A stretch of 64,000 bases of DNA from assembly GCF_900099765.1 (NCBI RefSeq), contig NZ_FNDX01000024.1:1-64000 (forward strand), in the 5' to 3' direction. The notes beneath the pieces are model-generated. The model worked only from the letters and a program-made list of their open reading frames with translations, did not search any database and was not told the origin of the DNA. The DNA comes from Paenibacillus typhae (lineage in GTDB: Bacteria > Bacillota > Bacilli > Paenibacillales > Paenibacillaceae). The position numbers and the translations under genes were made by a program. Shown here piece by piece: positions 18,201 to 25,660 of this stretch. Every line of letters starts with the position of its first letter. The first letter of the stretch is position 1.

Positions 18201-18373
18201 GCTGCAAGCACCGCGATCCGCGGGGTATCCAGTCTGGAATGGGATTTAGAAATGGCGTGCATATGCTCGTCCACATAACGGGCGACTTGCTTCATATATT
18301 CACTGCTGCTTCCGACTAATTTATAGGAAGTTCCATATATCTCCACGGCGACACGGGTCCGGTCCATAGCCAC
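15278..18373 (-). CDS. zapA: Giant ZapA-like cell division protein with long coiled coil
   Basis: A 1031-residue protein. Residues 1-95 form a ZapA domain (VAVEIYGTSYKLVG, YMKQVARYVDEHM, IAVLAAVHMAEQ), the FtsZ-bundling factor that is normally a stand-alone protein of about 85-110 residues. Everything after about residue 95 is charged, Glu/Gln/Leu-rich coiled coil with no globular domain. Residues 435-728 are six tandem 49-residue repeats. The start is GTG with AAAGGAGGG 8 nt upstream. The position behind pheT matches Bacillus zapA. It may link FtsZ filaments over a long distance; this is inference. The tail is very acidic, which suggests a soluble extended rod. Confidence 0.85.
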   Translation of the reverse strand: MAMDRTRVAVEIYGTSYKLVGSSSEYMKQVARYVDEHMHAISKSHSRLDTPRIAVLAAVHMAEQAIQVQDFKNELNMLTGERTELRVEVSRLLEIQRERQEEYERLRESAKAEAARLVAEAEEERKRHLDNLEQERKAHAEQLQQAEQAAAAAREKLAEELQAREAELQELRNVYEQEQAVSRDGHRQELAALDEARLQQLDELRAAHAEELKNLRETLLQEKAETLSQLEQELAQTRESLGGEVVEIRTVLSKELADTKAALEKELSGEREALQKEQAKNKELRQSQGTQEHRHKQQLQELDKQLNELRGGTGQLQSRLRAAEAGLKSERDARQSLQAEYEAAVARGEQLAEEQRTSAEQLALLNGQLEELHQRYDETQNDAAGLRDALQSAEERLIRSGEELQSATELAELVNAELEELRQRHEQEQRDSAGLRERFEQAGQETAELRSLLQEKETALSEARRELQSSTELQTLLNDELNELRQQFEQAGQESADMRSLLQEKETALSEARRELQSSTELQTLLNDELNELRQQFEQAGQESADMRSLLQEKETALSEARRELQSSTELQTLLNDELNELRQQFEQAGQETAELRSLLQEKEAALGEARRELQSSAELQTLLNDELEELRQQYEQAGQETAELRGLLQEKEAALGEARRELQSSAELQTLLSDELEELRQQYEQAGQETAELRGLLQEKEAALGEARRELQSSAELQTLLSDELEELRQQYEQAGSEAAELRIELGRAGAEQSRLQDELARTEAEARNWQELADKHMADIGELEMSLLEAEERSDSLQSGIEALRSQALEMQQKLEREAGLRAEAELESSSQREDAAEVRKQLAALRSRYEDLIAQYDDLLQDKEQLEERYNLLEAETEETARRFEELSEAAREAAAAAAGQQEAIREARETEAAWKQRYEELQQREAQWSGTEAALREEIEIWQQEAGEAEAQAKALSETQREAQQQLDEIGEHFELAQSQLRLMQAQFELREGELDKLAKEHRELQAEYAKLQNEYNEWIQLIEQDS
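16190..17071 (-). repeat. Six tandem 147-bp repeats inside the ZapA-like gene
   Basis: Six 147-bp units (six x 49 codons) run from 17071 to 16190. Units 2 and 3 (16924-16778 and 16777-16631) are identical at every base; units 5 and 6 differ at three silent positions. A partial seventh unit follows toward lower coordinates. Each unit is exactly seven heptads, so copy number can change without breaking coiled-coil phase. Confidence 0.95.
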
Positions 18374-18426
18374 AGTTGTGCCCTCCTTTGTATGTGTGCG
18401 GATTCTAAGCTGATTGCCCTGCTCCT

Positions 18427-18456
18427 ATTGTATCGTGATTTCTGGACATTTGGCAA
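18427..18456 (-). promoter_or_regulatory. SigA-type promoter of the ZapA-like gene
   Basis: On the minus strand, TTGCCA (18451-18456), an 18-bp spacer and TACAAT (18427-18432) lie about 55 bp upstream of the GTG start. Confidence 0.7.
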
Positions 18457-18522
18457 AACAACCGTCTTATTGGATAAATTCTGCCGGTACCCCGCACTTT
18501 TGTACTAAAAGATGTGCATAGG

Positions 18523-18566
18523 AAAAGCCGCGCGAATCCCGGTCTAATTGGATTCGCTGCGGCTTT
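18523..18566 (-). terminator. Terminator of pheT
   Basis: AAAGCCGCGCGAATCC (about 18524-18539) pairs with GGATTCGCTGCGGCTTT (18550-18566), followed on the minus strand by TTTTCC. It separates pheT from the ZapA-like gene. Confidence 0.75.
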
Positions 18567-18578
18567 GCACAATTCCTG

Positions 18579-21023
18579 CTACTTTCTTAATTCTGCACCA
18601 AAAGTTTGCTGAAGCACGGAAACGACCTTTTCGTGCACTTCCGATACCTCTTCATCCGTCAGTGTATGCTCTGTATGGCGGTACAGGAGGGAGATGGCCA
18701 CGCTCTTTTTACCGCTCTCCATTTTACCGCCGGTGTAGACATCGAATACCTGTACGTTCTGCAGCAGTGTTCCGCCGTTCTCACGGATAACGTTCAGCAG
18801 ATGGCCGGCAGGAACAGCTTCATCGACAACAACGGCAATATCCCGTTCCATCCCCGGGAAGCGCTGCAGTTCACTGTACTGCAGATTAGTCCGGGCGTTG
18901 TCATACAGCGGCTGCAGCAGCAGCTCAGCCACATAGGTATCCTCAAGGTCAAGCTTGTGCTGCAGTTCCGGATGAAGCTGGCCCATTGTGCCAATCAGCG
19001 TACGTCCTGCTCCTTCAAGCAGATAAATGGAAGCGGAACGGCCCGGATGATAATCCTTCGGCGCATTACCTTCATATACAATACGTCCGGTGAGCCCAAG
19101 ATAAGCAAATACGCTCTCCAGCGCTCCCTTGAGATCGAAGAAATCAACAGGTTCAGCCGTTATATTCCACTGTTTGGCTGTACGGGTTCCGCTCAGCAGA
19201 AGCCCCAGTACCGGCAGCTCACGCGGCTGGCGGGTAAGCTGCTCTTCGTCAGTGAAGAACACATTGCCGATCTCGAACAGCGCCAGATCACTCTGCCGGC
19301 GGTTCGTGTTATAGAGGGCAATATCCAGCAGCTGCGGCAGCAGGCTGGTGCGCAGCACACTGCGCTCCTCGCTCATCGGCATTGCCAGCTTCACAGCCTG
19401 CTCGCCTGCGGAGAACGCAGGGAACAGCTTGCTCTGCTCCGGCTGGATGAAGGAATAGCCCATTACCTCCTGGTATCCGCCAAGAGCCAGCATACGGCGC
19501 AGTTCACGGCGGACGGATTGCCGGGCTGTCAGGGCTCCCGGAGTCGTAACCCCTTCAATCAGGGTTGTCGGAATATTATCATAGCCGTACAACCGGGCTA
19601 CCTCTTCAATCAGGTCCACATCGTAGCTGATGTCTCCGCGCCGGGAAGGCACCTGCACTTCAACCAGTCCTTGCGCGGCATCGCCGCACTTGAAGCTCAG
19701 TCGTCCGAACAGTGTCTTCACTTCCAGCAGCGAAAGCTCTGTTCCCAGATAGTCATTCAGCTTCTCAAGCGAGAGCGTCAGAATTTTCTCCGGAGCAGCA
19801 TCGCTGCCTGCCTGCACAATGCCTTCATGCACTGCGCCGCCTGCATAACGGGCGATCAGGGCTGCGGCGCGGTTCAGTGCCGGAATGACCGCTTTCGGAT
19901 CCACCTGCTTCTCGAAGCGCAGGGAGGCTTCCGAGCGCAGGCCGAGCTGGCGTGAAGTTTTGCGTACGGTGCCGCCCTCAAATCTGGCCGACTCCAGAAC
20001 AATATTAACGGTCTCTGCCGTTACTTCTGTGTCCAGCCCGCCCATTACACCTGCCAGGGCTACCGATTTGGCTCCATCGGCAATGACCAGCATTTGCGGC
20101 TCCAGCTTGCGCTCCTGGCCGTCAAGGGTGGTCAGCACTTCGCCTTCACGGGCAAAGCGTACTCCCAGCACGCCGCCTTCCACTTTATCACCGTCAAAGG
20201 CATGCAGCGGCTGGCCGTATTCCAGCATTACGTAATTTGTAATATCAACGATATTGTTGATCGGGCGCACTCCTGCAGCCATCAGGCGGTTCTGAATCCA
20301 TAGCGGCGATGGAGCAGGCTTCACTCCGGAGATATAACGCACCGCATAGTGGCTGCAGAATTCCTCGTTCTCGATCTGGACGGAAATGGAACCGGACGCT
20401 TTACCTCCAGCTTCAACCAGCTCTGCAGCCGGATCAGGCAGCTTCAGGTCACGGCCCAGAATGGCGCTCACTTCATACGCTGCGCCAATCATGCTGAGAC
20501 AGTCGGAGCGGTTCGGCGTCAGGTCGAATTCCAGAATCTCGTCGTTCAGGCCGAGCACTTTAAGGATATCCTGGCCAACTTCCGTGTTCTCCGGCAGCAC
20601 CAGGATACCTTCCTGCAGCTCTTTCGGCAGCAGCTTGTCGTTCAGGCCCAGCTCTTTGGCCGAGCAGATCATGCCCTGTGACAGAACGCCGCGCAGCTTC
20701 GCCTTCTTGATCTCCAGACCCGGCAGCTTCGCGCCGACGAGGGCAACGGGAACCTTCTGGCCGGCGGCCACGTTCTTCGCTCCGCAGACGATCTGCAGAT
20801 CCTCGCCCTGTCCGGCATCAACGATACACACGTTCAGCTTGTCGGCATCCGGGTGCTTTTCTTTGGATTTCACATATCCGGTTACAATGCCGGACAGTCC
20901 TTTATTGCGGCGCTCCACACCGTCAATCTCAATGCCTGCAGTAGTAATTTTGTCCGCCAGCTCCTCAGCGGTTACTCCCTCTAACGATATATAATCGGTC
21001 AGCCATCCGGTTGATACTTTCAT
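18579..21023 (-). CDS. pheT: Phenylalanine--tRNA ligase beta subunit
   Basis: An 814-residue protein of usual length for the bacterial beta subunit. It has the N-terminal tRNA-binding OB domain (about residues 40-150, GYVKSKEKHPDADKLNVC), B3/B4 editing domain, B5 domain, catalytic-like core and the C-terminal ferredoxin-fold anticodon-binding domain (about 720-812, ending TFGAELRK). With PheS it forms the alpha2-beta2 enzyme that charges tRNA-Phe and edits mischarged tyrosine. The start has GGAAGTGAG upstream. Unusually, 328 bp separate it from pheS, and that spacer holds its own promoter-like boxes. Confidence 0.97.
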   Translation of the reverse strand: MKVSTGWLTDYISLEGVTAEELADKITTAGIEIDGVERRNKGLSGIVTGYVKSKEKHPDADKLNVCIVDAGQGEDLQIVCGAKNVAAGQKVPVALVGAKLPGLEIKKAKLRGVLSQGMICSAKELGLNDKLLPKELQEGILVLPENTEVGQDILKVLGLNDEILEFDLTPNRSDCLSMIGAAYEVSAILGRDLKLPDPAAELVEAGGKASGSISVQIENEEFCSHYAVRYISGVKPAPSPLWIQNRLMAAGVRPINNIVDITNYVMLEYGQPLHAFDGDKVEGGVLGVRFAREGEVLTTLDGQERKLEPQMLVIADGAKSVALAGVMGGLDTEVTAETVNIVLESARFEGGTVRKTSRQLGLRSEASLRFEKQVDPKAVIPALNRAAALIARYAGGAVHEGIVQAGSDAAPEKILTLSLEKLNDYLGTELSLLEVKTLFGRLSFKCGDAAQGLVEVQVPSRRGDISYDVDLIEEVARLYGYDNIPTTLIEGVTTPGALTARQSVRRELRRMLALGGYQEVMGYSFIQPEQSKLFPAFSAGEQAVKLAMPMSEERSVLRTSLLPQLLDIALYNTNRRQSDLALFEIGNVFFTDEEQLTRQPRELPVLGLLLSGTRTAKQWNITAEPVDFFDLKGALESVFAYLGLTGRIVYEGNAPKDYHPGRSASIYLLEGAGRTLIGTMGQLHPELQHKLDLEDTYVAELLLQPLYDNARTNLQYSELQRFPGMERDIAVVVDEAVPAGHLLNVIRENGGTLLQNVQVFDVYTGGKMESGKKSVAISLLYRHTEHTLTDEEVSEVHEKVVSVLQQTFGAELRK

Positions 21024-21171
21024 GTCCGCTCACTTCCTTTTGTTTCAGATGTATTTATCTACCTGCCCGGTCTGCTTGCTGATGGAAAAAGACTGCTCAT
21101 GAACATCTGGCACCGTTTTAAAATCCTTGTTATAGTGTCCTTCCAGAGAATGTTTGGACTTCCGGCCGCTG

Positions 21172-21225
21172 TTGTCTGCAGATTTCCTGATTAGAACCGC
21201 TCTTCGCGGTTGAAATCAGCAGACA
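21172..21225 (-). repeat. Long stem-loop in the pheS-pheT spacer
   Basis: TTGTCTGC (about 21172-21180) pairs with GCAGACAA (21218-21225). Inner arms also pair (GAACCGC at 21194-21200 with GCGGTT at 21206-21211). It overlaps the end of the small ORF at 21191-21256. It may be part of a dispersed Paenibacillus intergenic element; no second copy occurs in this window. Confidence 0.6.
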
Positions 21226-21256
21226 AAGGCGGTCGCTGACGCTCCTCCAGTTCCAA
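21191..21256 (-). other. Possible 21-codon leader ORF upstream of pheT
   Basis: A TTG at 21256 has GGAGGGG 4 nt upstream and opens a 21-codon frame reading MELEERQRPPLSADF then NREERF and TAA. Two phenylalanine codons (TTC) occur, one being the last codon before the stop. The frame's second half forms the upstream side of the stem-loop at 21172-21225. It could be a leader peptide affecting pheT, or chance coding within an intergenic repeat; I cannot decide from sequence alone. Confidence 0.3.
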
Positions 21257-21272
21257 AATTCCCCTCCAGTCC

Positions 21273-21303
21273 TTTATAAACAATTATAAAAAACAGGTGT
21301 CAA
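21273..21303 (-). promoter_or_regulatory. Candidate internal promoter in the pheS-pheT spacer
   Basis: On the minus strand, a perfect TTGACA (21298-21303) is followed after 19 bp by TATAAA (21273-21278). The long spacer weakens the call. It would allow pheT expression independent of the T-box. Confidence 0.45.
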
Positions 21304-21351
21304 ATCTCCACGGCTACCGCTTTTACCACCAGCCCGCAGCCCGCCAAAAAT

Positions 21352-22386
21352 CTAAATCCCCTTGAACTGCTTCACAAAGCCCATATCGTTGGTGTAGAAG
21401 TAGCGGATGTCGTCGATTCCATACTTCAGCATCGCGATCCGTTCCACGCCCATACCGAAAGCGAAGCCGCTGTATTTCTCAGGGTCGTAGCCTCCCATTC
21501 TCAGCACGTTCGGGTGTACCATGCCTGCACCGAGAATCTCCAGCCAGCCGCTCTGCTTGCACAGCCGGCAGCCGTCGCCGCCGCATTTGAAGCAGCTGAC
21601 ATCGACCTCAACGCTCGGCTCGGTGAACGGGAAGAAGCTGGGACGCAGGCGGATGCCTGTAGCCGGCCCGAACATCTCCTTCACGAACTGGTTCAGTGTT
21701 CCCTTGAGGTCGCTCATGCGGATTTTGCTGCCGATGACGAGACCTTCAATCTGGTGGAACTGGAAGGAGTGGGTGGCGTCGTCATCATCGCGGCGGTATA
21801 CTTTGCCGGGACAGATGATTTTGACCGGAGTTTCCCCCTTCATCGCCTGCATGGTGCGGACCTGTACCGGAGAGGTCTGGGTACGCATGAGCAGGTCCTC
21901 TGTTAAATAGAAGGAATCCTGCATGTCGCGCGCCGGGTGGTTCTTGGGCAGATTCAGCGCTTCGAAGTTGTAGTAGTCTGTCTCTACCTCCGGTCCTTCA
22001 GCGACCTTGTATCCCATGCCGATGAAAATATCCTCGATCTCCTGAACAACCCGGTTCAGCGGATGAATGCCGCCCTGCGGCAGAGCGCGGCCCGGCAGGG
22101 TAACGTCTACCTTTTCAGCCTGCAGACGGTTCAGCGTCTCCTGCTGCTGGAAGGCCTCCTGCTTGGCTGTAATAATCTCTTCAATGGCGCTGCGCACCAG
22201 GTTCGCCACCTGGCCGATCACCGGCCGCTCCTCGGCGCTCAGTCCTCCCATTCCGCGCAGAACCTCGGTCAGCTCACCCTTTTTGCCCAGATATTTGACA
22301 CGCAAATCATTCAGCGCCTGCGGATCGGTAACCTCCTGCAGCTTAGCCAAGGCCTCGACCTTCAATGCTTCCAGCTTTTCTTTCAT
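21352..22386 (-). CDS. pheS: Phenylalanine--tRNA ligase alpha subunit
   Basis: A 344-residue class II synthetase subunit. It has an N-terminal tRNA-binding coiled coil (about residues 1-85), class II motif 2 ([20 protein letters not shown]) and motif 3 ([14 protein letters not shown]), with a zinc-type cysteine cluster between ([12 protein letters not shown]). It forms the alpha2-beta2 enzyme with PheT. The start is placed at the ATG at 22386, about 10 nt behind AAAGGGGG; a GTG at 22395 in frame is too close to that site. Expression is controlled by the T-box leader directly upstream. Confidence 0.97.
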   Translation of the reverse strand: MKEKLEALKVEALAKLQEVTDPQALNDLRVKYLGKKGELTEVLRGMGGLSAEERPVIGQVANLVRSAIEEIITAKQEAFQQQETLNRLQAEKVDVTLPGRALPQGGIHPLNRVVQEIEDIFIGMGYKVAEGPEVETDYYNFEALNLPKNHPARDMQDSFYLTEDLLMRTQTSPVQVRTMQAMKGETPVKIICPGKVYRRDDDDATHSFQFHQIEGLVIGSKIRMSDLKGTLNQFVKEMFGPATGIRLRPSFFPFTEPSVEVDVSCFKCGGDGCRLCKQSGWLEILGAGMVHPNVLRMGGYDPEKYSGFAFGMGVERIAMLKYGIDDIRYFYTNDMGFVKQFKGI

Positions 22387-22461
22387 GGCATGCACTGCCC
22401 CCTTTAATCATCTTATTGTACGGGTTGAACCGGCCCCCGTTCTAAACAGGACCGGATCAAC

Positions 22462-22786
22462 AAAAAAAGGCCTTTTCTCCCGGAAAGGGACGAAAAGACC
22501 GTGGTACCACCCTTGTTAGACAAGCTGCACCATATCCCTTTAAGAGAGGTATTCCCTCTTAAGGCATGGTAAAGACATGTCTCACTTTAACAGAAATAAC
22601 GGTCTGCGGCCGGTATCCCCTACTGAATGAGATTCAGGGAACTGCTCCGGAGTGAACTTCGGCAGCTCTGCTCTCCCAGAAACGCTCTCAATCTCCGGCG
22701 TCTCCTCCCTGTTGGCCAGGCACTGCGTACTTGTCTCCATCACTGCATTTGTACAGATTATACGTATTCAGCTTCATAAAGATATG
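22462..22786 (-). promoter_or_regulatory. T-box riboswitch, phenylalanine specifier
   Basis: The minus-strand leader of pheS contains the invariant T-box AGGGTGGTACCACG (22500-22513), followed by the terminator GGTCTTTTC...GAAAAGGCC and a T7 run (22462-22500). Upstream, the specifier region reads GAAGTTCACT (22651-22660), so the specifier codon is UUC, decoding phenylalanine. Uncharged tRNA-Phe should stabilise the antiterminator and raise pheS (and pheT) expression. The intervening stem I, AG-rich bulge and stem II/III region fill the remaining length, as usual. Confidence 0.93.
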
Positions 22787-22793
22787 CCTCAAT

Positions 22794-22822
22794 AGTATAA
22801 GCAAAAATATGACTTTTGACAA
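22794..22822 (-). promoter_or_regulatory. SigA-type promoter of the T-box-pheS transcript
   Basis: On the minus strand, TTGTCA (22817-22822), a 17-bp spacer and TATACT (22794-22799) sit directly upstream of the T-box. The same bases read TTGACA on the plus strand (22816-22821), but no good rightward -10 follows. Confidence 0.8.
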
Positions 22823-22948
22823 GCGAATCTAAAATTAGGCAAATTTTATCTGATTTTAATCTTCCTTTAAGTTTCAAGAAGCTTTTGCCGGTTTTTTTTC
22901 AGCGGACATTCAGCGAATCTTGATATTTTTCCTAATTAGTAAGGCAGG

Positions 22949-22982
22949 GCTAACCTGTTTTTTCCTGCGAGAAAAGGTTAGT
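22949..22982 (+). promoter_or_regulatory. Hairpin in the leader of the secreted-protein/exporter operon
   Basis: CTAACC (22950-22955) pairs with GGTTAG (22976-22981), and inner T-rich and A-rich arms can extend the stem around CTGC. It lies 30 bp before the ATG at 23011 and could be an operator or an mRNA structure. No known family recognised. Confidence 0.3.
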
Positions 22983-23010
22983 GCCGGTTTTTAAACAGGG
23001 AGGGAAATTC

Positions 23011-25605
23011 ATGCATAAACGAAGTAAGGCTTATGTTCTGTTATTACTCAGCACATTTGCCGTAAGCCAGTTCCCCGGATTTACGGGATCTGCAGCCTAT
23101 GCAGCCGCCGCCGGCACAGCCGCAGTCAAAACGACGGCGGCGGCCGTAACCGAAATCTCAACGCTCGCCAAGCTGAGCCCCATGAATCTGGGAGCGTCCT
23201 TCAGTGTCAAGCTCAGCGATGCCCGGGTGTTCGCTCAGGACGGCGGAAATATTTTAACGTATACCCTTACTTACACCAATAGCTCAAGCACCAGCGTCAA
23301 TCTGGTCAACTACTTCTCCAAGGTTGTTACAACCGGGGGAAGCGTGATCAAGGGAACGGCCGTCTCCGCAGACAGCACGGTCAAAAAAATCGCCGGGAAA
23401 GAAACAAAGAGTATTACATACTACGCCAATATCGGCAAACCCGTCAGCGTAAAAGGTCTTAAAATCAATATGTACGGCTGGAATTTCAGCGCAGCCAATT
23501 ATGAGCAGCGGATCGGCACGTTTACCGTTCCTTCAAACTATTCAGCCGCAGCGCTTCAGGGAGAGAGCAGGAAAACCGAGCTGGGCAGCGTTCCCGTAAC
23601 GACTCAGGCCAGCTCGCTGCAAATCTACAAATATAACGGAAAAGTCTATGCCAAAGTAGGTTACAGCATTACGAATCTCGGTACCAGGGTACTGAGTGAT
23701 CCGGGCTACAGCATGTATCTGAAGTCCTCCGGCGGTTCGGTATTTACACTTGCGCTGGATGAGAGCAGCTCTGAATACAAGATTCAGCCGCAGCAAAAAA
23801 AGACGCTGTATTTCATGACCGAAATCCCGGCGTATATGAACACTTCCAAAATGGAGCTGCAGATTGCCAAGCTGGATGAAGGCCTCAAGCTGTACCTGCC
23901 GGTGGCCTCTTATTCACTGCCCGCTTCGGTTACTGCTGATTTCACTGTCGCTGCCGGTGCGGTCAAAAAGGTATCCGTCGACAGCAATGTGGTTGATATG
24001 CAGCTGAAATCAGCGGCCGTCTATGCCGAGAATGAGAACGGAATCTGGACGTACCAGTTCCGGGTCAAAAATACAGGCAGCACAGCAGTAACTTTGCCTG
24101 CCTACGGGCTTTCGGTCAAATCAGCGGAAGGCTATTCCTTCCCGGTCACGACTGAGGCCTTCAACAGCCTTACGCTGAAGCCGCTGGAAGAAAAGCTGAT
24201 CGAGCTTACCGCCAGCGTTCCGCTTGAACTCGCCCAGGATACCCTGCAGCTTCAGGTTATACCGCCGGCCGCCGCAGATAATTCCGGCAAAATCGTGCTG
24301 CCGGTAGCCTATTTCAAAATCCCATATAAGCTCGAGAGCATCACTCACATCACCTCCGAAGCCAGTGTTACCAACAATTACGGGACGTTCGGCGTTACCC
24401 TGCAGTCCCTGCAGCGTCTGCCCTGGGGCGATGAGGACCTTGTCCAGGCCAAGCTCAGCATCCGGAACAGCACCTCCAAGACGATCACGCTGCCCAAGCT
24501 GACAGGAATTTTGAAAGCGGATTTGAATGATCTGACCTCTTCTACCCAGGTGGTTGTTGACAATGACGTATCCATCCTTGCCCCCGGTGAAAGTGCACAG
24601 CTAACCGTATTGGCTCATATTCCTTACACACTTGACTATAGCCAGACCAAGATCATTCTCCAGGAAACGTCCGGGCAGTTCCTCTCTTTGAGCACAACCG
24701 ACGGGGCGGTTACCAGTCTTAGTCCGCTGGCGGCAGGTTCGTCATTCAAGATTACGGCAGCCGGTAAAAAAGCGAGCATTCAGGAGCGGCTGACCACGGT
24801 GTATACCGGCAGCAGCTCTAAGACGGTATACAGCGAAGTAGAGATGAACAGCGAGGAATCCCGCCAGACGAACCTGGCCAGGCTGTATGCCTCCTTCCGG
24901 ACGGCGGACGGGCAATATTTTGAAGCTGATGTGAATCAGTCTGAGCTGCCTACCGGCGCAGCCGGCAAAACACTGGTCACCTTCTCGGCAAATGTGCCGT
25001 CTACAGTGGACACCTCTACCCTCCAGCTCTATATCGGACAGGGCGTTGCGGGCGGCAAGCTTGCTGCAGCCGGGACGGAGGCTACCGGATACGTGAATAC
25101 TACAGCGCTGGCCTTGAACGTCAAGACGGTTACCCCGCAGACGAATCTTAGCAGCGGCATATCGGTGTTCCCTTACACGCTTGCGGTTAACGCCTCTTCA
25201 AGCAGCCTGACTGCCGGCACCACGAACCTGACGCTCTCCATCAACTACAGCCTGACTCAGGATTCCGCTTACCAGACCGGGGCTTACGGCCATAAGCTGG
25301 TGCTGCAATTTATTGATCCGTTTGGTCAATCCTTCGAAAAGACGCTTACGTTTGGCACCGACCTGATCACAGGCAGCAACAGCCTGTACACCACGACAAT
25401 CAGCAGCACACTGTTCAAGAGCCTTAACGGCGGAAATTACAGACTGCGGCTGTACGATGAATTCCAGGGCCAGCGGATTGAGCTGGGCAGCCAGATCTAT
25501 GACATTACCGTTATCCAGCCTGCTTCGGCAACAAACGATGACAAGGACAAGGATACAGACAGCAGCACAAGCACCGGCGATACCACGGCAGACAGCGCAT
25601 CCTGA
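23011..25605 (+). CDS. Large secreted protein with tandem beta-sandwich-like modules
   Basis: An 864-residue exported protein. The signal peptide (MHKRSKAYVLLLLSTFAVS...AAYAAAAG) is followed by about five or six modules of roughly 110-150 residues. Each has the same outline: a YTLTYTN or YQFRVKN-like strand with an asparagine turn, a stretch such as VTLPAYG, a LKPLEEKLIELTASVP or LAPGESAQLTVLAHIP strand, then TLQLQV-type strands. This is typical of Ig-like folds. The C terminus is a Thr/Asp/Ser-rich tail without an LPXTG anchor. The start is the ATG at 23011 with GGGAGGG upstream. It is co-oriented, 55 bp before an exporter adaptor gene, so it probably works with that exporter. No named function is recognised. 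Confidence 0.75.
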   Translation: MHKRSKAYVLLLLSTFAVSQFPGFTGSAAYAAAAGTAAVKTTAAAVTEISTLAKLSPMNLGASFSVKLSDARVFAQDGGNILTYTLTYTNSSSTSVNLVNYFSKVVTTGGSVIKGTAVSADSTVKKIAGKETKSITYYANIGKPVSVKGLKINMYGWNFSAANYEQRIGTFTVPSNYSAAALQGESRKTELGSVPVTTQASSLQIYKYNGKVYAKVGYSITNLGTRVLSDPGYSMYLKSSGGSVFTLALDESSSEYKIQPQQKKTLYFMTEIPAYMNTSKMELQIAKLDEGLKLYLPVASYSLPASVTADFTVAAGAVKKVSVDSNVVDMQLKSAAVYAENENGIWTYQFRVKNTGSTAVTLPAYGLSVKSAEGYSFPVTTEAFNSLTLKPLEEKLIELTASVPLELAQDTLQLQVIPPAAADNSGKIVLPVAYFKIPYKLESITHITSEASVTNNYGTFGVTLQSLQRLPWGDEDLVQAKLSIRNSTSKTITLPKLTGILKADLNDLTSSTQVVVDNDVSILAPGESAQLTVLAHIPYTLDYSQTKIILQETSGQFLSLSTTDGAVTSLSPLAAGSSFKITAAGKKASIQERLTTVYTGSSSKTVYSEVEMNSEESRQTNLARLYASFRTADGQYFEADVNQSELPTGAAGKTLVTFSANVPSTVDTSTLQLYIGQGVAGGKLAAAGTEATGYVNTTALALNVKTVTPQTNLSSGISVFPYTLAVNASSSSLTAGTTNLTLSINYSLTQDSAYQTGAYGHKLVLQFIDPFGQSFEKTLTFGTDLITGSNSLYTTTISSTLFKSLNGGNYRLRLYDEFQGQRIELGSQIYDITVIQPASATNDDKDKDTDSSTSTGDTTADSAS

Positions 25606-25660
25606 TTTTTGGTGAACTGCATTATTTATTTTGAAAATGGAGCAAGATGGAGGACCTCGA

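Noticed and set aside
18606-19955. A 449-codon open frame opposite pheT
   Set aside because: Shadow of pheT with no motif or ribosome-binding site.
22816-22844. A rightward promoter for the secreted-protein operon at TTGACA
   Set aside because: The -35 is perfect but no acceptable -10 lies 16-18 bp downstream. The same bases are better explained as the leftward pheS promoter.
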